Positions 16,483 through 24,963 of a DNA stretch of 64,000 nucleotides are shown piece after piece. This DNA comes from an uncultured Bacteroidia bacterium (GTDB taxonomy: Bacteria; Bacteroidota; Bacteroidia; Bacteroidales; UBA932). The stretch spans positions 186,001 to 250,000 of the forward strand of contig CACZCQ010000001.1 of the NCBI GenBank assembly GCA_902779765.1, given 5' to 3'. The position numbers and the translations under genes are program-made. The first letter of the stretch is position 1, and every line of letters begins with the position of its first letter. The notes below the pieces were generated by a model. It saw nothing but the letters and a program-made list of their open reading frames with translations. It did not search any database and had not been told where the DNA came from.

Positions 16483-16752
16483 ATGGCAAAGGAATCAATG
16501 AAAGCCCGCGAAGTAAAGCGCGCGAAGCTGGTAGCCAAGTATGCTGAAAAGAGGCAGGCCCTCAAGGAAGCAGGCGACTGGGCAGCTCTCGACAAGCTCC
16601 CCAAGAACTCTTCTCCCGTCCGTCTGCACAACCGCTGCTCCCTCACCGGTCGTCCGAAGGGATACATGAGGAAGTTCGGTCTCAGCAGGATCCAGTTCCG
16701 TGAGATGGCCAGCAACGGCCTCATCCCGGGTGTGAAGAAGGCAAGCTGGTAA
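16483..16752 (+). CDS. rpsN: 30S ribosomal protein S14 (zinc-independent form)
   Basis: 89 residues, the longer form without the CxxC zinc ribbon; the conserved block reads [23 protein letters not shown]. It belongs to the small-subunit head. An 82-bp gap, unusually long for this operon, follows before rpsH. Confidence 0.97.
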   Translation: MAKESMKAREVKRAKLVAKYAEKRQALKEAGDWAALDKLPKNSSPVRLHNRCSLTGRPKGYMRKFGLSRIQFREMASNGLIPGVKKASW

Positions 16753-16834
16753 TAGAGCAAGCATATACATCTTATTATATTAACAATCGGATATCGGGCG
16801 TCCAACGGGCGTCGAACCAAAAACAAAAGAAACA

Positions 16835-17230
16835 ATGACTGATCCAATTGCAGATTTTCTCACCAGGATCCGCAACGCTTATCTGGCAGGAAAGAAGGTC
16901 GTAGAGATCCCGTCCTCCAAGATGAAGGTTGCAATGACAGAGATTCTTTGTGAGAAGGGTTACATCCTCAGCTACAAGGTGGTCGAGGGAACCCCGTACA
17001 ACACTATCAAGATCGCTCTGAAGTACCATCCTCAGACCAAGATGGCCGCCATCAAGAAGATCGAGCGTATCTCCACCCCGGGCCTCAGGGTCTACGCTGA
17101 TGTGGAGAATATGCCCAGGGTCCTCAATGGTCTCGGCATCGCGATCCTTTCCACGTCCAAGGGCATCATCACTGACAAGGAGGCCAAGAGTCTCAACGTC
17201 GGCGGCGAAGTTCTCTGCTATGTTTATTAA
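16835..17230 (+). CDS. rpsH: 30S ribosomal protein S8
   Basis: 131 residues starting MTDPIADFLTRIRNA and ending GGEVLCYVY, as expected. It binds helix 21 of 16S rRNA; in E. coli S8 also represses the spc operon by binding the mRNA. The 82-bp upstream gap contains a repeated GGGCGTC (two copies, four bases apart), but I could not recognise an S8-binding helix there. Confidence 0.98.
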   Translation: MTDPIADFLTRIRNAYLAGKKVVEIPSSKMKVAMTEILCEKGYILSYKVVEGTPYNTIKIALKYHPQTKMAAIKKIERISTPGLRVYADVENMPRVLNGLGIAILSTSKGIITDKEAKSLNVGGEVLCYVY

Positions 17231-17248
17231 TATTAAAAGTTAAGAATA

Positions 17249-17809
17249 ATGTCAAGAATTGGTAAATTACCTGTAAGCCTTCCGGACAAGGTGAGCGTCG
17301 AAGTTCTCCCTGGCAACGTGTTGAAGGTTAAAGGACCTCTTGGTGAACTCAGCCAGAAAGTCGATCCCGACATCAAGGTCACCGTCGAGGACAATGAAAT
17401 CAAGTTCGAGCGCCCTACCGACCAGCCTCGTCACCGTTCGATGCACGGCCTTTACCGCGCTCTCGTCAACAACATGGTGGAAGGCGTGTCCAAGGGTTTC
17501 CAGACAAAGCAGGAACTGGTAGGTGTCGGTTACCGCGTCGCTGCGCAGGGACAGCTCCTTACCTTCTCCCTTGGTTACTCCCACGAGATCCAGCTTATGC
17601 TTGCTCCCGAGGTCAAGGCCGAAGTTCCTGATGTGAAGAAGGGTGAGAATCCCGTCCTGATCCTCAAGAGCAACGACAAGCAGCTCCTCGGACAGGTCGC
17701 GGCTAAGGTTCGTTCACTCCGTAAGCCTGAACCTTACAAGGGCAAGGGTATCAAGTTCGCCGGCGAGCAGCTTCGCCGCAAGGCTGGCAAGACTGCTGCT
17801 GCTAAATAA
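17249..17809 (+). CDS. rplF: 50S ribosomal protein L6
   Basis: 186 residues with two related domains; starts MSRIGKLPVSLPDKV and contains the signature PEPYKGKGIKFAGE near the end. It binds 23S rRNA near the sarcin-ricin loop and factor-binding site. Confidence 0.98.
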   Translation: MSRIGKLPVSLPDKVSVEVLPGNVLKVKGPLGELSQKVDPDIKVTVEDNEIKFERPTDQPRHRSMHGLYRALVNNMVEGVSKGFQTKQELVGVGYRVAAQGQLLTFSLGYSHEIQLMLAPEVKAEVPDVKKGENPVLILKSNDKQLLGQVAAKVRSLRKPEPYKGKGIKFAGEQLRRKAGKTAAAK

Positions 17810-17825
17810 TTAGGAGGACACAGAT

Positions 17826-18188
17826 ATGGCATTGAATAAAATTGAAAGAAGAAGAAGGATCCATTACCGCATACGCAAGCATGTCAATGGAACCGCCGAG
17901 AGGCCCAGACTGGTTGTCTTCAGAAGCAACAAGCAGATCTATGCCCAGGTTATCGATGACGAGAAGGGTATGACCCTCGTGGCAGCCGCTTCAAACGACA
18001 AGGTTCTTGCCGCCGAGTGCAAGGGCAAGACCGGTATCGAGGCCGCCGCTATCGTCGGTAAGGCTATCGCCGAGCGCGCCAAGGAAAAGGGAATCGAGAT
18101 GGTCTCTTTCGACCGTGGAGGTTACCTCTATCACGGCAGGGTGAAGAGTTTGGCGGACGGTGCCCGCGAAGGTGGACTTATTTTCTAA
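17826..18188 (+). CDS. rplR: 50S ribosomal protein L18
   Basis: 120 residues, N-terminus rich in arginine ([15 protein letters not shown]), with core [18 protein letters not shown] and [24 protein letters not shown]. It binds 5S rRNA with L5. Standard order. Confidence 0.98.
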   Translation: MALNKIERRRRIHYRIRKHVNGTAERPRLVVFRSNKQIYAQVIDDEKGMTLVAAASNDKVLAAECKGKTGIEAAAIVGKAIAERAKEKGIEMVSFDRGGYLYHGRVKSLADGAREGGLIF

Positions 18189-18200
18189 TTGAAGAAGACT

Positions 18201-18719
18201 ATGGCAAATACAAATGTTAAAAGAGTAAAGACCTCTGATCTTGAACTTAAGGACAGGTTGGTCGCCATCCAGAGAGTAACCAAGGTTACTAAGGGTGGTC
18301 GTCACTTCCGCTTCGCCGCTATCGTGGTGGTGGGTGACGAGAACGGCGTTGTTGGTTATGGTCTTGGAAAAGCCAATGAGGTAACTGCCGCCATCGCTAA
18401 AGGTGTCGAGGATGCCAAGAAGAATCTTGTGAAGATTCCTGTCATCAATACTACTATTCCCCACGAGCAGGTCGCCAAGTTCGGTGGCGCAGAGGTTTTC
18501 ATGAAGCCTGCAGCCCCCGGTACCGGTGTAAAGGCCGGAGGTGCCATGCGTGCCGTTTTCGAGTCCGCAGGTATCCAGAACGTCCTTGCGAAGTCCAAGG
18601 GTTCTTCCAACCCCCACAACCTCGTGAAGGCTACCGTTACCGCTCTCACCGAGATGAGGGACGCCTATACAGTGGCCGGTCTTCGTGGTATTCCCATGAA
18701 CAAAGTTTTTAACGGATAG
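18201..18719 (+). CDS. rpsE: 30S ribosomal protein S5
   Basis: 172 residues; double-stranded RNA-binding fold ([20 protein letters not shown]) then the S5 C-terminal domain. It influences decoding accuracy and mRNA unwinding. The ATG at 18201 was preferred over an in-frame TTG at 18189. Confidence 0.97.
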   Translation: MANTNVKRVKTSDLELKDRLVAIQRVTKVTKGGRHFRFAAIVVVGDENGVVGYGLGKANEVTAAIAKGVEDAKKNLVKIPVINTTIPHEQVAKFGGAEVFMKPAAPGTGVKAGGAMRAVFESAGIQNVLAKSKGSSNPHNLVKATVTALTEMRDAYTVAGLRGIPMNKVFNG

Positions 18720-18731
18720 GAGGCTAAAGTT

Positions 18732-18914
18732 ATGGCAAAACTCAAGATAACCCAGGTCCGAAGCAAGAACGGAACAACCAAGAGGCAGCAGGACAACCTC
18801 CGCTCCCTCGGTATCCGCAGGATCCGCCAGACCGTCGTGGTCGAGAAGAACCCGGTGACAGAAGGCCAGCTCGCCAAGATCCGTCACCTTGTTGAAGTTG
18901 AAGAAGTGGACTAA
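18732..18914 (+). CDS. rpmD: 50S ribosomal protein L30
   Basis: 60-residue single-domain protein (KLKITQVRSKNG..., LGIRRIRQTVV), normal length. Part of the large-subunit assembly core near 5S rRNA. It lies 12 bp after rpsE. Confidence 0.97.
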   Translation: MAKLKITQVRSKNGTTKRQQDNLRSLGIRRIRQTVVVEKNPVTEGQLAKIRHLVEVEEVD

Positions 18915-18926
18915 GGAGGAAAGACG

Positions 18927-19379
18927 ATGAAACTATCAGAATTGAAACCCGCAAAGGGAGCTACTCATAACAGCAAGCGTATCGGCCGCGGCCAGGGTTC
19001 CGGTAAGGGTGGTACTGCCACACGTGGAACCAAGGGTGCGCAGGCTCGCGCAGGATACGAACACAAGATCGGTTTCGAGGGTGGCCAGATGCCTCTCCAG
19101 AGACGCGTTCCCAAGTTCGGATTCAAGAACCCCACCAGGGTCGAGTACAAGGCAGTCAACGTCTCTGCTCTCCAGGCCCTTTCCGAGAAACTCGGCAGGA
19201 CCGAGATCGGTCTCGACGACATCAAGTTAGCCGGCTTTGCCGATACCAAGGAGCTCGTGAAGGTCCTCGGTAACGGTGACATCACGGCCGCCCTCACGGT
19301 TACCGCCGATGCATTCTCCGCATCTGCCGTTTCCAAGATCGAGGCTGCCGGTGGCAAGGCAATCGTAATCGGCAGGTAA
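18927..19379 (+). CDS. rplO: 50S ribosomal protein L15
   Basis: 150 residues; glycine- and arginine-rich N-terminus (RIGRGQGSGKGG) that threads into 23S rRNA, then the globular domain with GFEGGQMPLQRRVPKFGF. It ends 2 bp before secY. Confidence 0.98.
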   Translation: MKLSELKPAKGATHNSKRIGRGQGSGKGGTATRGTKGAQARAGYEHKIGFEGGQMPLQRRVPKFGFKNPTRVEYKAVNVSALQALSEKLGRTEIGLDDIKLAGFADTKELVKVLGNGDITAALTVTADAFSASAVSKIEAAGGKAIVIGR

Positions 19380-19381
19380 AG

Positions 19382-20722
19382 ATGAAGAAGTTTATTGAAA
19401 CAATAAAGAACATCTTCAAGATCGAGGAACTCCGTACGAGACTCGGTTACACGTTCCTTCTCATCCTCATCTACAGGTTGGGTTGCTTCATCGTGCTGCC
19501 GGGTATCGATACGACCATGCTGGCCAAGCTCCAGAGCACGACCCAGCAGGGACTCGTCGGTCTGTTGAACATGTTCTCCGGCGGTGCCTTCGGTAACGCC
19601 TCCGTCTTTGCGCTGGGTGTGATGCCTTACATTTCGGCATCCATCGTCATCCAGCTCCTGGGCATGTTCGTTCCTTACTTCAGGAAACTCCAGATGGAAG
19701 GAGAGAGCGGCCGCAGGAAGATGAACCAGATCACCAGGTATCTCACCATCCTGATCCTCTGCATCCAGGGACCGGCTTACATCGCTTCGATCCACAGCCA
19801 GATCCCCGGTGCAGCTTTCATCGCTGAGACCCAGCTTGGATGGAGCAGGTTCGCTTACAACCTCGTCGCCACCATCATCCTGATGGCCGGTTCGATGTTC
19901 GTGATGTGGCTTGGTGAAAGGATCACCGACAGGGGTATCGGAAACGGTATCTCCCTGCTCATCATGATCGGTATCGTGGCACGTCTGCCTTACGCCCTCG
20001 TGGCTGAGGTAGGTACCAAGTTGTCCACCACTGCCGGCGGCGGTCCCATCGCCCTCATCGTCGAGCTCATCATCTGGTTCCTCGTGATCGTTGCCACGAT
20101 CGCCCTCGTGCAGGCTGTCAGGAAGGTTCCTGTGCAGTATGCCAAGAGGGTCATCGGCAACCGTCAGTACGGCGGAGTCCGTCAGTACATCCCTCTGAAG
20201 ATCAATGCTGCCGGCGTTATGCCTATCATCTTCGCCCAGGCCCTGATGCTGTTCCCGCTCCTCTTCTCCCGCTTTGACGCAACGAGGGGTATCGCAGCTT
20301 CCCTGAGCAACTACACCGGATTCTGGTACAACCTGATTTTCGGTCTTCTCGTCGTGATATTCACTTACTTCTACACTGCAGTCACTGTCAACCCGACCAT
20401 GATGGCTGAAGATATGAAGAAGAATGGCGGATTCATCCCCGGAGTCAAGCCTGGAAAGGCTACCGTCAATTACCTTGACGACATCATGTCCAAGGTGACC
20501 CTCCCCGGATCCATATTCCTTGCCATTATCGCCATCCTCCCGGCTTTCGCGAGGATCGCTGGTATCAACGACTCGTTCGCTAGCTTCTACGGCGGCACTT
20601 CGCTGCTGATTCTTGTGGGAGTTGTCCTTGACACTCTCCAGCAGGTGGAAAGCTATCTCCTGATGCGTCACTATGACGGTCTGATGAAGACCGGACGCCT
20701 CAGCGGACGCTCCGGAATGTAA
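19382..20722 (+). CDS. secY: Protein translocase subunit SecY
   Basis: 446 residues with ten transmembrane helices; forms the Sec channel with SecE and SecG. Family blocks GGAFGNASVFALGVMPYISASIVIQLL (helix 2 region), MWLGERITDRGIGNGISLLI and the cytoplasmic loop ending PGKATVNYLDDI are present. Placement between rplO and map is conserved in Bacteroidota. Confidence 0.99.
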   Translation: MKKFIETIKNIFKIEELRTRLGYTFLLILIYRLGCFIVLPGIDTTMLAKLQSTTQQGLVGLLNMFSGGAFGNASVFALGVMPYISASIVIQLLGMFVPYFRKLQMEGESGRRKMNQITRYLTILILCIQGPAYIASIHSQIPGAAFIAETQLGWSRFAYNLVATIILMAGSMFVMWLGERITDRGIGNGISLLIMIGIVARLPYALVAEVGTKLSTTAGGGPIALIVELIIWFLVIVATIALVQAVRKVPVQYAKRVIGNRQYGGVRQYIPLKINAAGVMPIIFAQALMLFPLLFSRFDATRGIAASLSNYTGFWYNLIFGLLVVIFTYFYTAVTVNPTMMAEDMKKNGGFIPGVKPGKATVNYLDDIMSKVTLPGSIFLAIIAILPAFARIAGINDSFASFYGGTSLLILVGVVLDTLQQVESYLLMRHYDGLMKTGRLSGRSGM

Positions 20723-20741
20723 TTTTGATCTTTGAAGGAAG

Positions 20742-21512
20742 ATGGTCAAGCCCAAGACAGAAGAAGAGATAGAGCTTTTGCGCGAGAATGCCATAATCGT
20801 CTCGAAGACGTTGGCGGAAGTCGGCAAGTGGGTCGCCCCTGGTGTGACAACTGCGAAGTTGAATGAGGTGGCCGAGACTTTCATCCGCGACCATGGCGCT
20901 ATTCCCAGCTTCCTTGGATTCGAGGGCTTCCCTGCAGCAACCTGCATGTCGGTCAACGACGTCGTCGTCCACGGTTTTCCGTCGGACTATGTCCTCAAGG
21001 AAGGCGACATCGTAAGCGCAGACATCGGTACGCTGTACAAGGGCTACAATGGTGATTCGGCATACACTTTCCCCGTCGGGGAAGTGGATGCCGCCACCAG
21101 GAAGCTCCTTGATGTCACCAAGGCTTCGCTCTACAAGGGCATCGAGGCTGCAGTGGCAGGGGCCAGGACCGGCGACATCGGATACGCGGTGCAATCGTAC
21201 GCGGAATCATTCGGCTTCTCCGTGGTTCGTGAGCTGGAAGGCCATGGACTCGGAAAGGAGATGCATGAGGCTCCGGGCGTTCCCAATTTCGGACGCAGGG
21301 GTCATGGCGCCAGGCTCGTCGAGGGCCTTGTGATATGCATCGAGCCGATGATCAACTCCGGTGGAAGGGGAGTGTATGTGGCCAGGAATGGCTGGGCTGT
21401 ACACACCTCCGACCACAGGAAGTCGGCTCACTACGAGCTTACGGTTGTTGTCCGTCGCGGCAAGGCTGAGCAACTGTCGACCTTCGATTATATAGAAAGT
21501 ACTGGCAAGTAA
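20742..21512 (+). CDS. map: Type I methionine aminopeptidase
   Basis: Removes the initiator methionine from nascent proteins. The 256-residue protein shows the pita-bread fold metal ligands: two aspartates in ADIGTLYKGYNGD, the histidine in GHGLGKEMHE, the glutamate in IEPMINSG and a final glutamate in SAHYELTVVV. It lies 19 bp after secY. Confidence 0.97.
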   Translation: MVKPKTEEEIELLRENAIIVSKTLAEVGKWVAPGVTTAKLNEVAETFIRDHGAIPSFLGFEGFPAATCMSVNDVVVHGFPSDYVLKEGDIVSADIGTLYKGYNGDSAYTFPVGEVDAATRKLLDVTKASLYKGIEAAVAGARTGDIGYAVQSYAESFGFSVVRELEGHGLGKEMHEAPGVPNFGRRGHGARLVEGLVICIEPMINSGGRGVYVARNGWAVHTSDHRKSAHYELTVVVRRGKAEQLSTFDYIESTGK

Positions 21513-21531
21513 ATTTTAAAGTGTTTTTTCA

Positions 21532-21750
21532 ATGTCCAAACAAGTAGCAATAGAACAAGACGGAAAGGTTATTGAGACTCTTCCCAACGCAATGTTCAAG
21601 GTGGAGCTCGAGAATGGCCACGTCCTTCTGTGCAACATCTCTGGGAAGATGAGAATGAACTTCATCCACATCCTCCTTGGAGACAAGGTTAGGGTTGAAA
21701 TCTCACCTTATGATTTGACTAAGGGAAGAATATCTTTCAGGTACAAATAA
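21532..21750 (+). CDS. infA: Translation initiation factor IF-1
   Basis: 72-residue S1/OB-fold protein ([28 protein letters not shown], ending [12 protein letters not shown]) that occupies the ribosomal A site during initiation. Normal length, expected location between map and rpmJ. Confidence 0.98.
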   Translation: MSKQVAIEQDGKVIETLPNAMFKVELENGHVLLCNISGKMRMNFIHILLGDKVRVEISPYDLTKGRISFRYK

Positions 21751-21764
21751 AAATAACACGCGAT

Positions 21765-21881
21765 ATGAAAGTCAAGACATCCATCAAGAAGCGCAGCGAT
21801 GATTGCAAGATCGTAAGACGCAAAGGTCGTCTTTATGTAATCTGCAAGAAGAACCCCAAGTTCAAGATGCGCCAGGGATAA
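21765..21881 (+). CDS. rpmJ: 50S ribosomal protein L36
   Basis: A 38-residue frame starting [20 protein letters not shown] and ending [11 protein letters not shown] matches L36. In zinc-binding L36 the ligands are three cysteines and a histidine; here the first cysteine is serine and the histidine is phenylalanine, leaving two cysteines, so it is the zinc-independent type common in Bacteroidota. It lies between infA and rpsM, as in relatives. Confidence 0.95.
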   Translation: MKVKTSIKKRSDDCKIVRRKGRLYVICKKNPKFKMRQG

Positions 21882-21915
21882 CAGTTCGTAAAACAAATAA
21901 AGTCTAAGATAAATT

Positions 21916-22293
21916 ATGGCAAGAATAGCCGGTGTTGATTTACCTAACAACAAACGTGGTGAGATAGGACTCACCTACATTTATGGAATCGGCCGCAGCA
22001 GTGCGCAGGAGATCCTCGACAAGTGCGGTATCGATTATAACATCAAGGTCGGTGACTGGAACGACGAGCAGGTGGCGCTGATCCGTAACCTCATCAACGA
22101 GGAGTACAAGATCGAGGGCGAGCTCCGTTCTTCCGTCCAGATGAACATCAAGCGACTGATGGATATCGGTTGCTACAGAGGAATCCGTCATCGTATCGGT
22201 CTGCCTGTCCGCGGTCAGAGCACCAAGAACAACGCCCGTACGAGGAAGGGAAAGAAGAAGACCGTTGCCAACAAGAAGAAGGCGACCAAGTAA
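21916..22293 (+). CDS. rpsM: 30S ribosomal protein S13
   Basis: 125 residues; helix-two-turn-helix core ([21 protein letters not shown]) and basic tail ([17 protein letters not shown]) reaching toward the P-site tRNA. Standard order before rpsK. Confidence 0.98.
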   Translation: MARIAGVDLPNNKRGEIGLTYIYGIGRSSAQEILDKCGIDYNIKVGDWNDEQVALIRNLINEEYKIEGELRSSVQMNIKRLMDIGCYRGIRHRIGLPVRGQSTKNNARTRKGKKKTVANKKKATK

Positions 22294-22306
22294 AAAAGGA
22301 TGAATT

Positions 22307-22693
22307 ATGGCAAAGAAAACATCATCATCGAAGAGAGTTGTCAAGGTTGAGGCTACGGGTCAGGCCCATATCTCATCAACCTTCAACAACGTGATCGTCT
22401 CCCTCACCAACAATCAGGGGCAGGTCATCAGTTGGTCCTCCGCAGGAAAGTGCGGCTTCCGTGGTTCTAAGAAGAATACTCCCTATGCCGCCCAGATGGC
22501 AGCTGAGGATGCTTCCAAGACCGCTTACGATGCCGGTCTCCGCAAGGTCAAAGTCTATGTCAAGGGTCCCGGAGCAGGACGTGAGTCCGCAATCAGGACT
22601 ATCAACAACGCTGGAATCGTCGTCACCGAGATCATCGACGTGACTCCGATGCCTCACAACGGATGCAGACCCAAGGGCCGTCGTAAAGTCTAA
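22307..22693 (+). CDS. rpsK: 30S ribosomal protein S11
   Basis: 128 residues with the family blocks [15 protein letters not shown] and [16 protein letters not shown]...[16 protein letters not shown]. Platform protein beside the mRNA exit. Confidence 0.98.
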   Translation: MAKKTSSSKRVVKVEATGQAHISSTFNNVIVSLTNNQGQVISWSSAGKCGFRGSKKNTPYAAQMAAEDASKTAYDAGLRKVKVYVKGPGAGRESAIRTINNAGIVVTEIIDVTPMPHNGCRPKGRRKV

Positions 22694-22713
22694 TCATTTA
22701 ATCTGTAATTACC

Positions 22714-23316
22714 ATGGCAAGATATACTGGTCCTACCACCAAGATCGCCCGTAAGTTCGGCGAGCCTATTTTCGGAAGCGACAAGAATTTCGAGAAGAGA
22801 AACTATCCTCCGGGACAGCATGGTCTGGCATCCAAGCGCAAGAAACAGCGCGAGTATGGAATCCAGCTCAAGGAGAAGCAGAAGGTACGTTACATGTACG
22901 GCCTTCTCGAGCGTCAGTTCCACAACACCTATCTCAAGGCCTCCCGTATGGCCGGACAGAAGGGTGAGAACCTGCTCTTCCTCCTCGAGTCCAGGCTTGA
23001 CAATGTAGTCTACAGGATGGGTATCGCTCCTTCACGCGCCGCCGCCAGGCAGCTCGTGAGCCACGCCCATATCACCCTCAACGGCGAGGTTTGCAACATC
23101 CCGTCCGCACAGGTGAAGCCCGGTGACGTCGTCGCCGCCAGGGAACGTTCAAAGAGCCTGGAGGTCATCCAGAAGAGCGTTGCTTCCGCTTCCAAATACT
23201 CATGGATCGAGTTCGACCCCAAGGCTGTTTCCGGCAAGTTCCTGAACGTGCCTACAAGGGAGGACATTCCTGAGGCCATCAATGAGCAGCTCATAGTTGA
23301 CCTGTACTCCAAGTAA
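22714..23316 (+). CDS. rpsD: 30S ribosomal protein S4
   Basis: 200 residues; N-terminal region without the zinc-binding cysteines, then an S4 RNA-binding domain ([24 protein letters not shown]). Primary 16S rRNA binder; in E. coli it autoregulates the alpha operon through mRNA, but no such pseudoknot could be recognised here. Confidence 0.98.
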   Translation: MARYTGPTTKIARKFGEPIFGSDKNFEKRNYPPGQHGLASKRKKQREYGIQLKEKQKVRYMYGLLERQFHNTYLKASRMAGQKGENLLFLLESRLDNVVYRMGIAPSRAAARQLVSHAHITLNGEVCNIPSAQVKPGDVVAARERSKSLEVIQKSVASASKYSWIEFDPKAVSGKFLNVPTREDIPEAINEQLIVDLYSK

Positions 23317-23341
23317 CGTAAACACCCCAAAAAGAATAATT

Positions 23342-24352
23342 ATGGCAATCTTGGCATTTCAGAAACCGGACAAGGTGATAATGCTCGAAGGCACCGATAC
23401 CGTCGGCCGTTTCGAATTCAGGCCCCTTGAGCCTGGATACGGACAGACGATCGGCAACGCGCTCCGCCGCATCCTCCTCGCCTCACTGGAAGGTTTTGCT
23501 ATCAGTCAGATCAAGATCTCCGGCGTGGATCAGGAATTCGCTACCATTCCCGGAGTGATCGAGGGTATGCAGGACATCATCCTCAACCTCAAGCAAGTGA
23601 GGTTCAAGAGAATGGTCGAGTCTGTGGACTCCGAGGTGGCAAACATCGTAGTCAGCGGCAAGAACGAATTCACCGCTGAGGATATCTCTAAAGGATTGTC
23701 TTCTTTCAAGGTGTTGAATCCCGAGCAGCATATCTGCTCGCTCGAGCCGTCAGTAACCATCGAGATTTCCCTGACCATTACCAAGGGCCGCGGCTTCGTT
23801 CCGGCCGAGGAGATGAGGGATGAGAACACTCCGATCGGTACCATTCCGGTCGACGCGGTCTATACCCCTATCCGCAAGGTCAACTGGACAGTCGAGAACT
23901 GGCGTGTCGAGCAAAAGACCGACTACGAGAAGCTCAACCTTGAGATCATCACTGATGGCTCGATTTCTCCCAACCTGGCTCTCCAGGAGGCGGCAAACAT
24001 CCTTATCTATCATTTCAAGCTTTTCACAGATGACAAGAAGATCTCCCTCGAGAGCGCTGTCGAGTCCGATTCCAAGGAACTGGACGAAGAGAGCCTCAGG
24101 ATGAGACATCTCCTTCTCACCAAGCTTTCGGACATGGGTCTTTCAGTCAGGGCATACAACTGCCTGAAGGCCGCCGACATCGACACCTTCGCCGACCTGG
24201 TATCCTATTCCAGGAACGAACTCATGAAGTTCCGCAACTTCGGCAAGAAGTCCTTGAACGAAATCGACCAGCTGGTTGAAAAGATGAAGCTCCAGTTCGG
24301 TATGGATGTGAGAAAGTATAATATTGAACCCAAGAAAAAGAACAACGTATAG
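23342..24352 (+). CDS. rpoA: DNA-directed RNA polymerase subunit alpha
   Basis: 336 residues: assembly domain with [21 protein letters not shown], a flexible linker, and the DNA/activator-binding C-terminal domain ([29 protein letters not shown]). ATG 23342 begins [12 protein letters not shown]; a frame extension upstream to 23297 overlaps rpsD and is not used. Confidence 0.98.
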   Translation: MAILAFQKPDKVIMLEGTDTVGRFEFRPLEPGYGQTIGNALRRILLASLEGFAISQIKISGVDQEFATIPGVIEGMQDIILNLKQVRFKRMVESVDSEVANIVVSGKNEFTAEDISKGLSSFKVLNPEQHICSLEPSVTIEISLTITKGRGFVPAEEMRDENTPIGTIPVDAVYTPIRKVNWTVENWRVEQKTDYEKLNLEIITDGSISPNLALQEAANILIYHFKLFTDDKKISLESAVESDSKELDEESLRMRHLLLTKLSDMGLSVRAYNCLKAADIDTFADLVSYSRNELMKFRNFGKKSLNEIDQLVEKMKLQFGMDVRKYNIEPKKKNNV

Positions 24353-24354
24353 CA

Positions 24355-24855
24355 ATGAGGCACAATAAAGCAATCAATCACCTTGGCCGCAAGAGCGGTC
24401 ACCGCAAGGCGCTGATGGCCAACATGGCTTCTTCCCTGATCAAGCACAAGAGGATTGAGACCACCGTGGCAAAGGCAAAGGCCCTTAAGACATACGTGGA
24501 GCCCCTCATCACCAAGTGCAAGGAAGACACCACCCACTCCCGCCGTGTAGTTTTCAGCTACCTCAAGGACAAGGATGCTGTCAAGGAACTCTTCGGTGTG
24601 ATCGCTCCTAAGGTAGCCGACCGCCCCGGCGGATATACCCGTGTACTCCACACCGGTTTCCGTCTTGGTGACGGTGCCGACATGGCCCTGATCGAACTCG
24701 TCGACTTCAACGAGGCAGCCCTCGCTTCCGCCAAGAAGGAAGAGAAGAAGGCAACCCGCCGCAGCCGCGCCAAGAAGGCAGAGCCCAAGGCAGAAGCCGC
24801 TCCCGCCGAGCCCGCAGCAGCACCTGAGGCCGAAGAAGCACCCAAGGCTGAATAA
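24355..24855 (+). CDS. rplQ: 50S ribosomal protein L17 with an Ala/Glu/Lys-rich tail
   Basis: The conserved L17 domain ([20 protein letters not shown] to about residue 120) is followed by a low-complexity tail of roughly 45 residues ([20 protein letters not shown]). Extended tails are frequent in Bacteroidota L17. It is the last gene of the operon; a hairpin and a terminator follow. Confidence 0.97.
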   Translation: MRHNKAINHLGRKSGHRKALMANMASSLIKHKRIETTVAKAKALKTYVEPLITKCKEDTTHSRRVVFSYLKDKDAVKELFGVIAPKVADRPGGYTRVLHTGFRLGDGADMALIELVDFNEAALASAKKEEKKATRRSRAKKAEPKAEAAPAEPAAAPEAEEAPKAE

Positions 24856-24864
24856 AACCTTATT

Positions 24865-24932
24865 GATAATCTTCGGGATTATCGGTAAATTTGTTCCTGA
24901 CGGAATCACTTTCCGTCGGGAACATTTTTTTT
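24865..24932 (+). terminator. Tandem hairpin and rho-independent terminator of the ribosomal operon
   Basis: A 7-bp hairpin (24865-24871 with 24877-24883, TTCGG loop) precedes a 14-bp stem (24892-24905 with 24911-24924, one G-T pair) followed by eight T residues. Confidence 0.9.
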
Positions 24933-24963
24933 ATGATAATCAATGACCAATAATCCCATAAAG

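Noticed and set aside
16835-17230. S8 repressor site by analogy with E. coli
   Set aside because: I could not identify the S8-binding helix, so no site was annotated.
18965-20956. A 663-codon open frame antisense to rplO, secY and map
   Set aside because: It is a shadow of genes with GC-rich third positions; the sense strand encodes unmistakable ribosomal protein, SecY and Map sequences, and the antisense product resembles no family.
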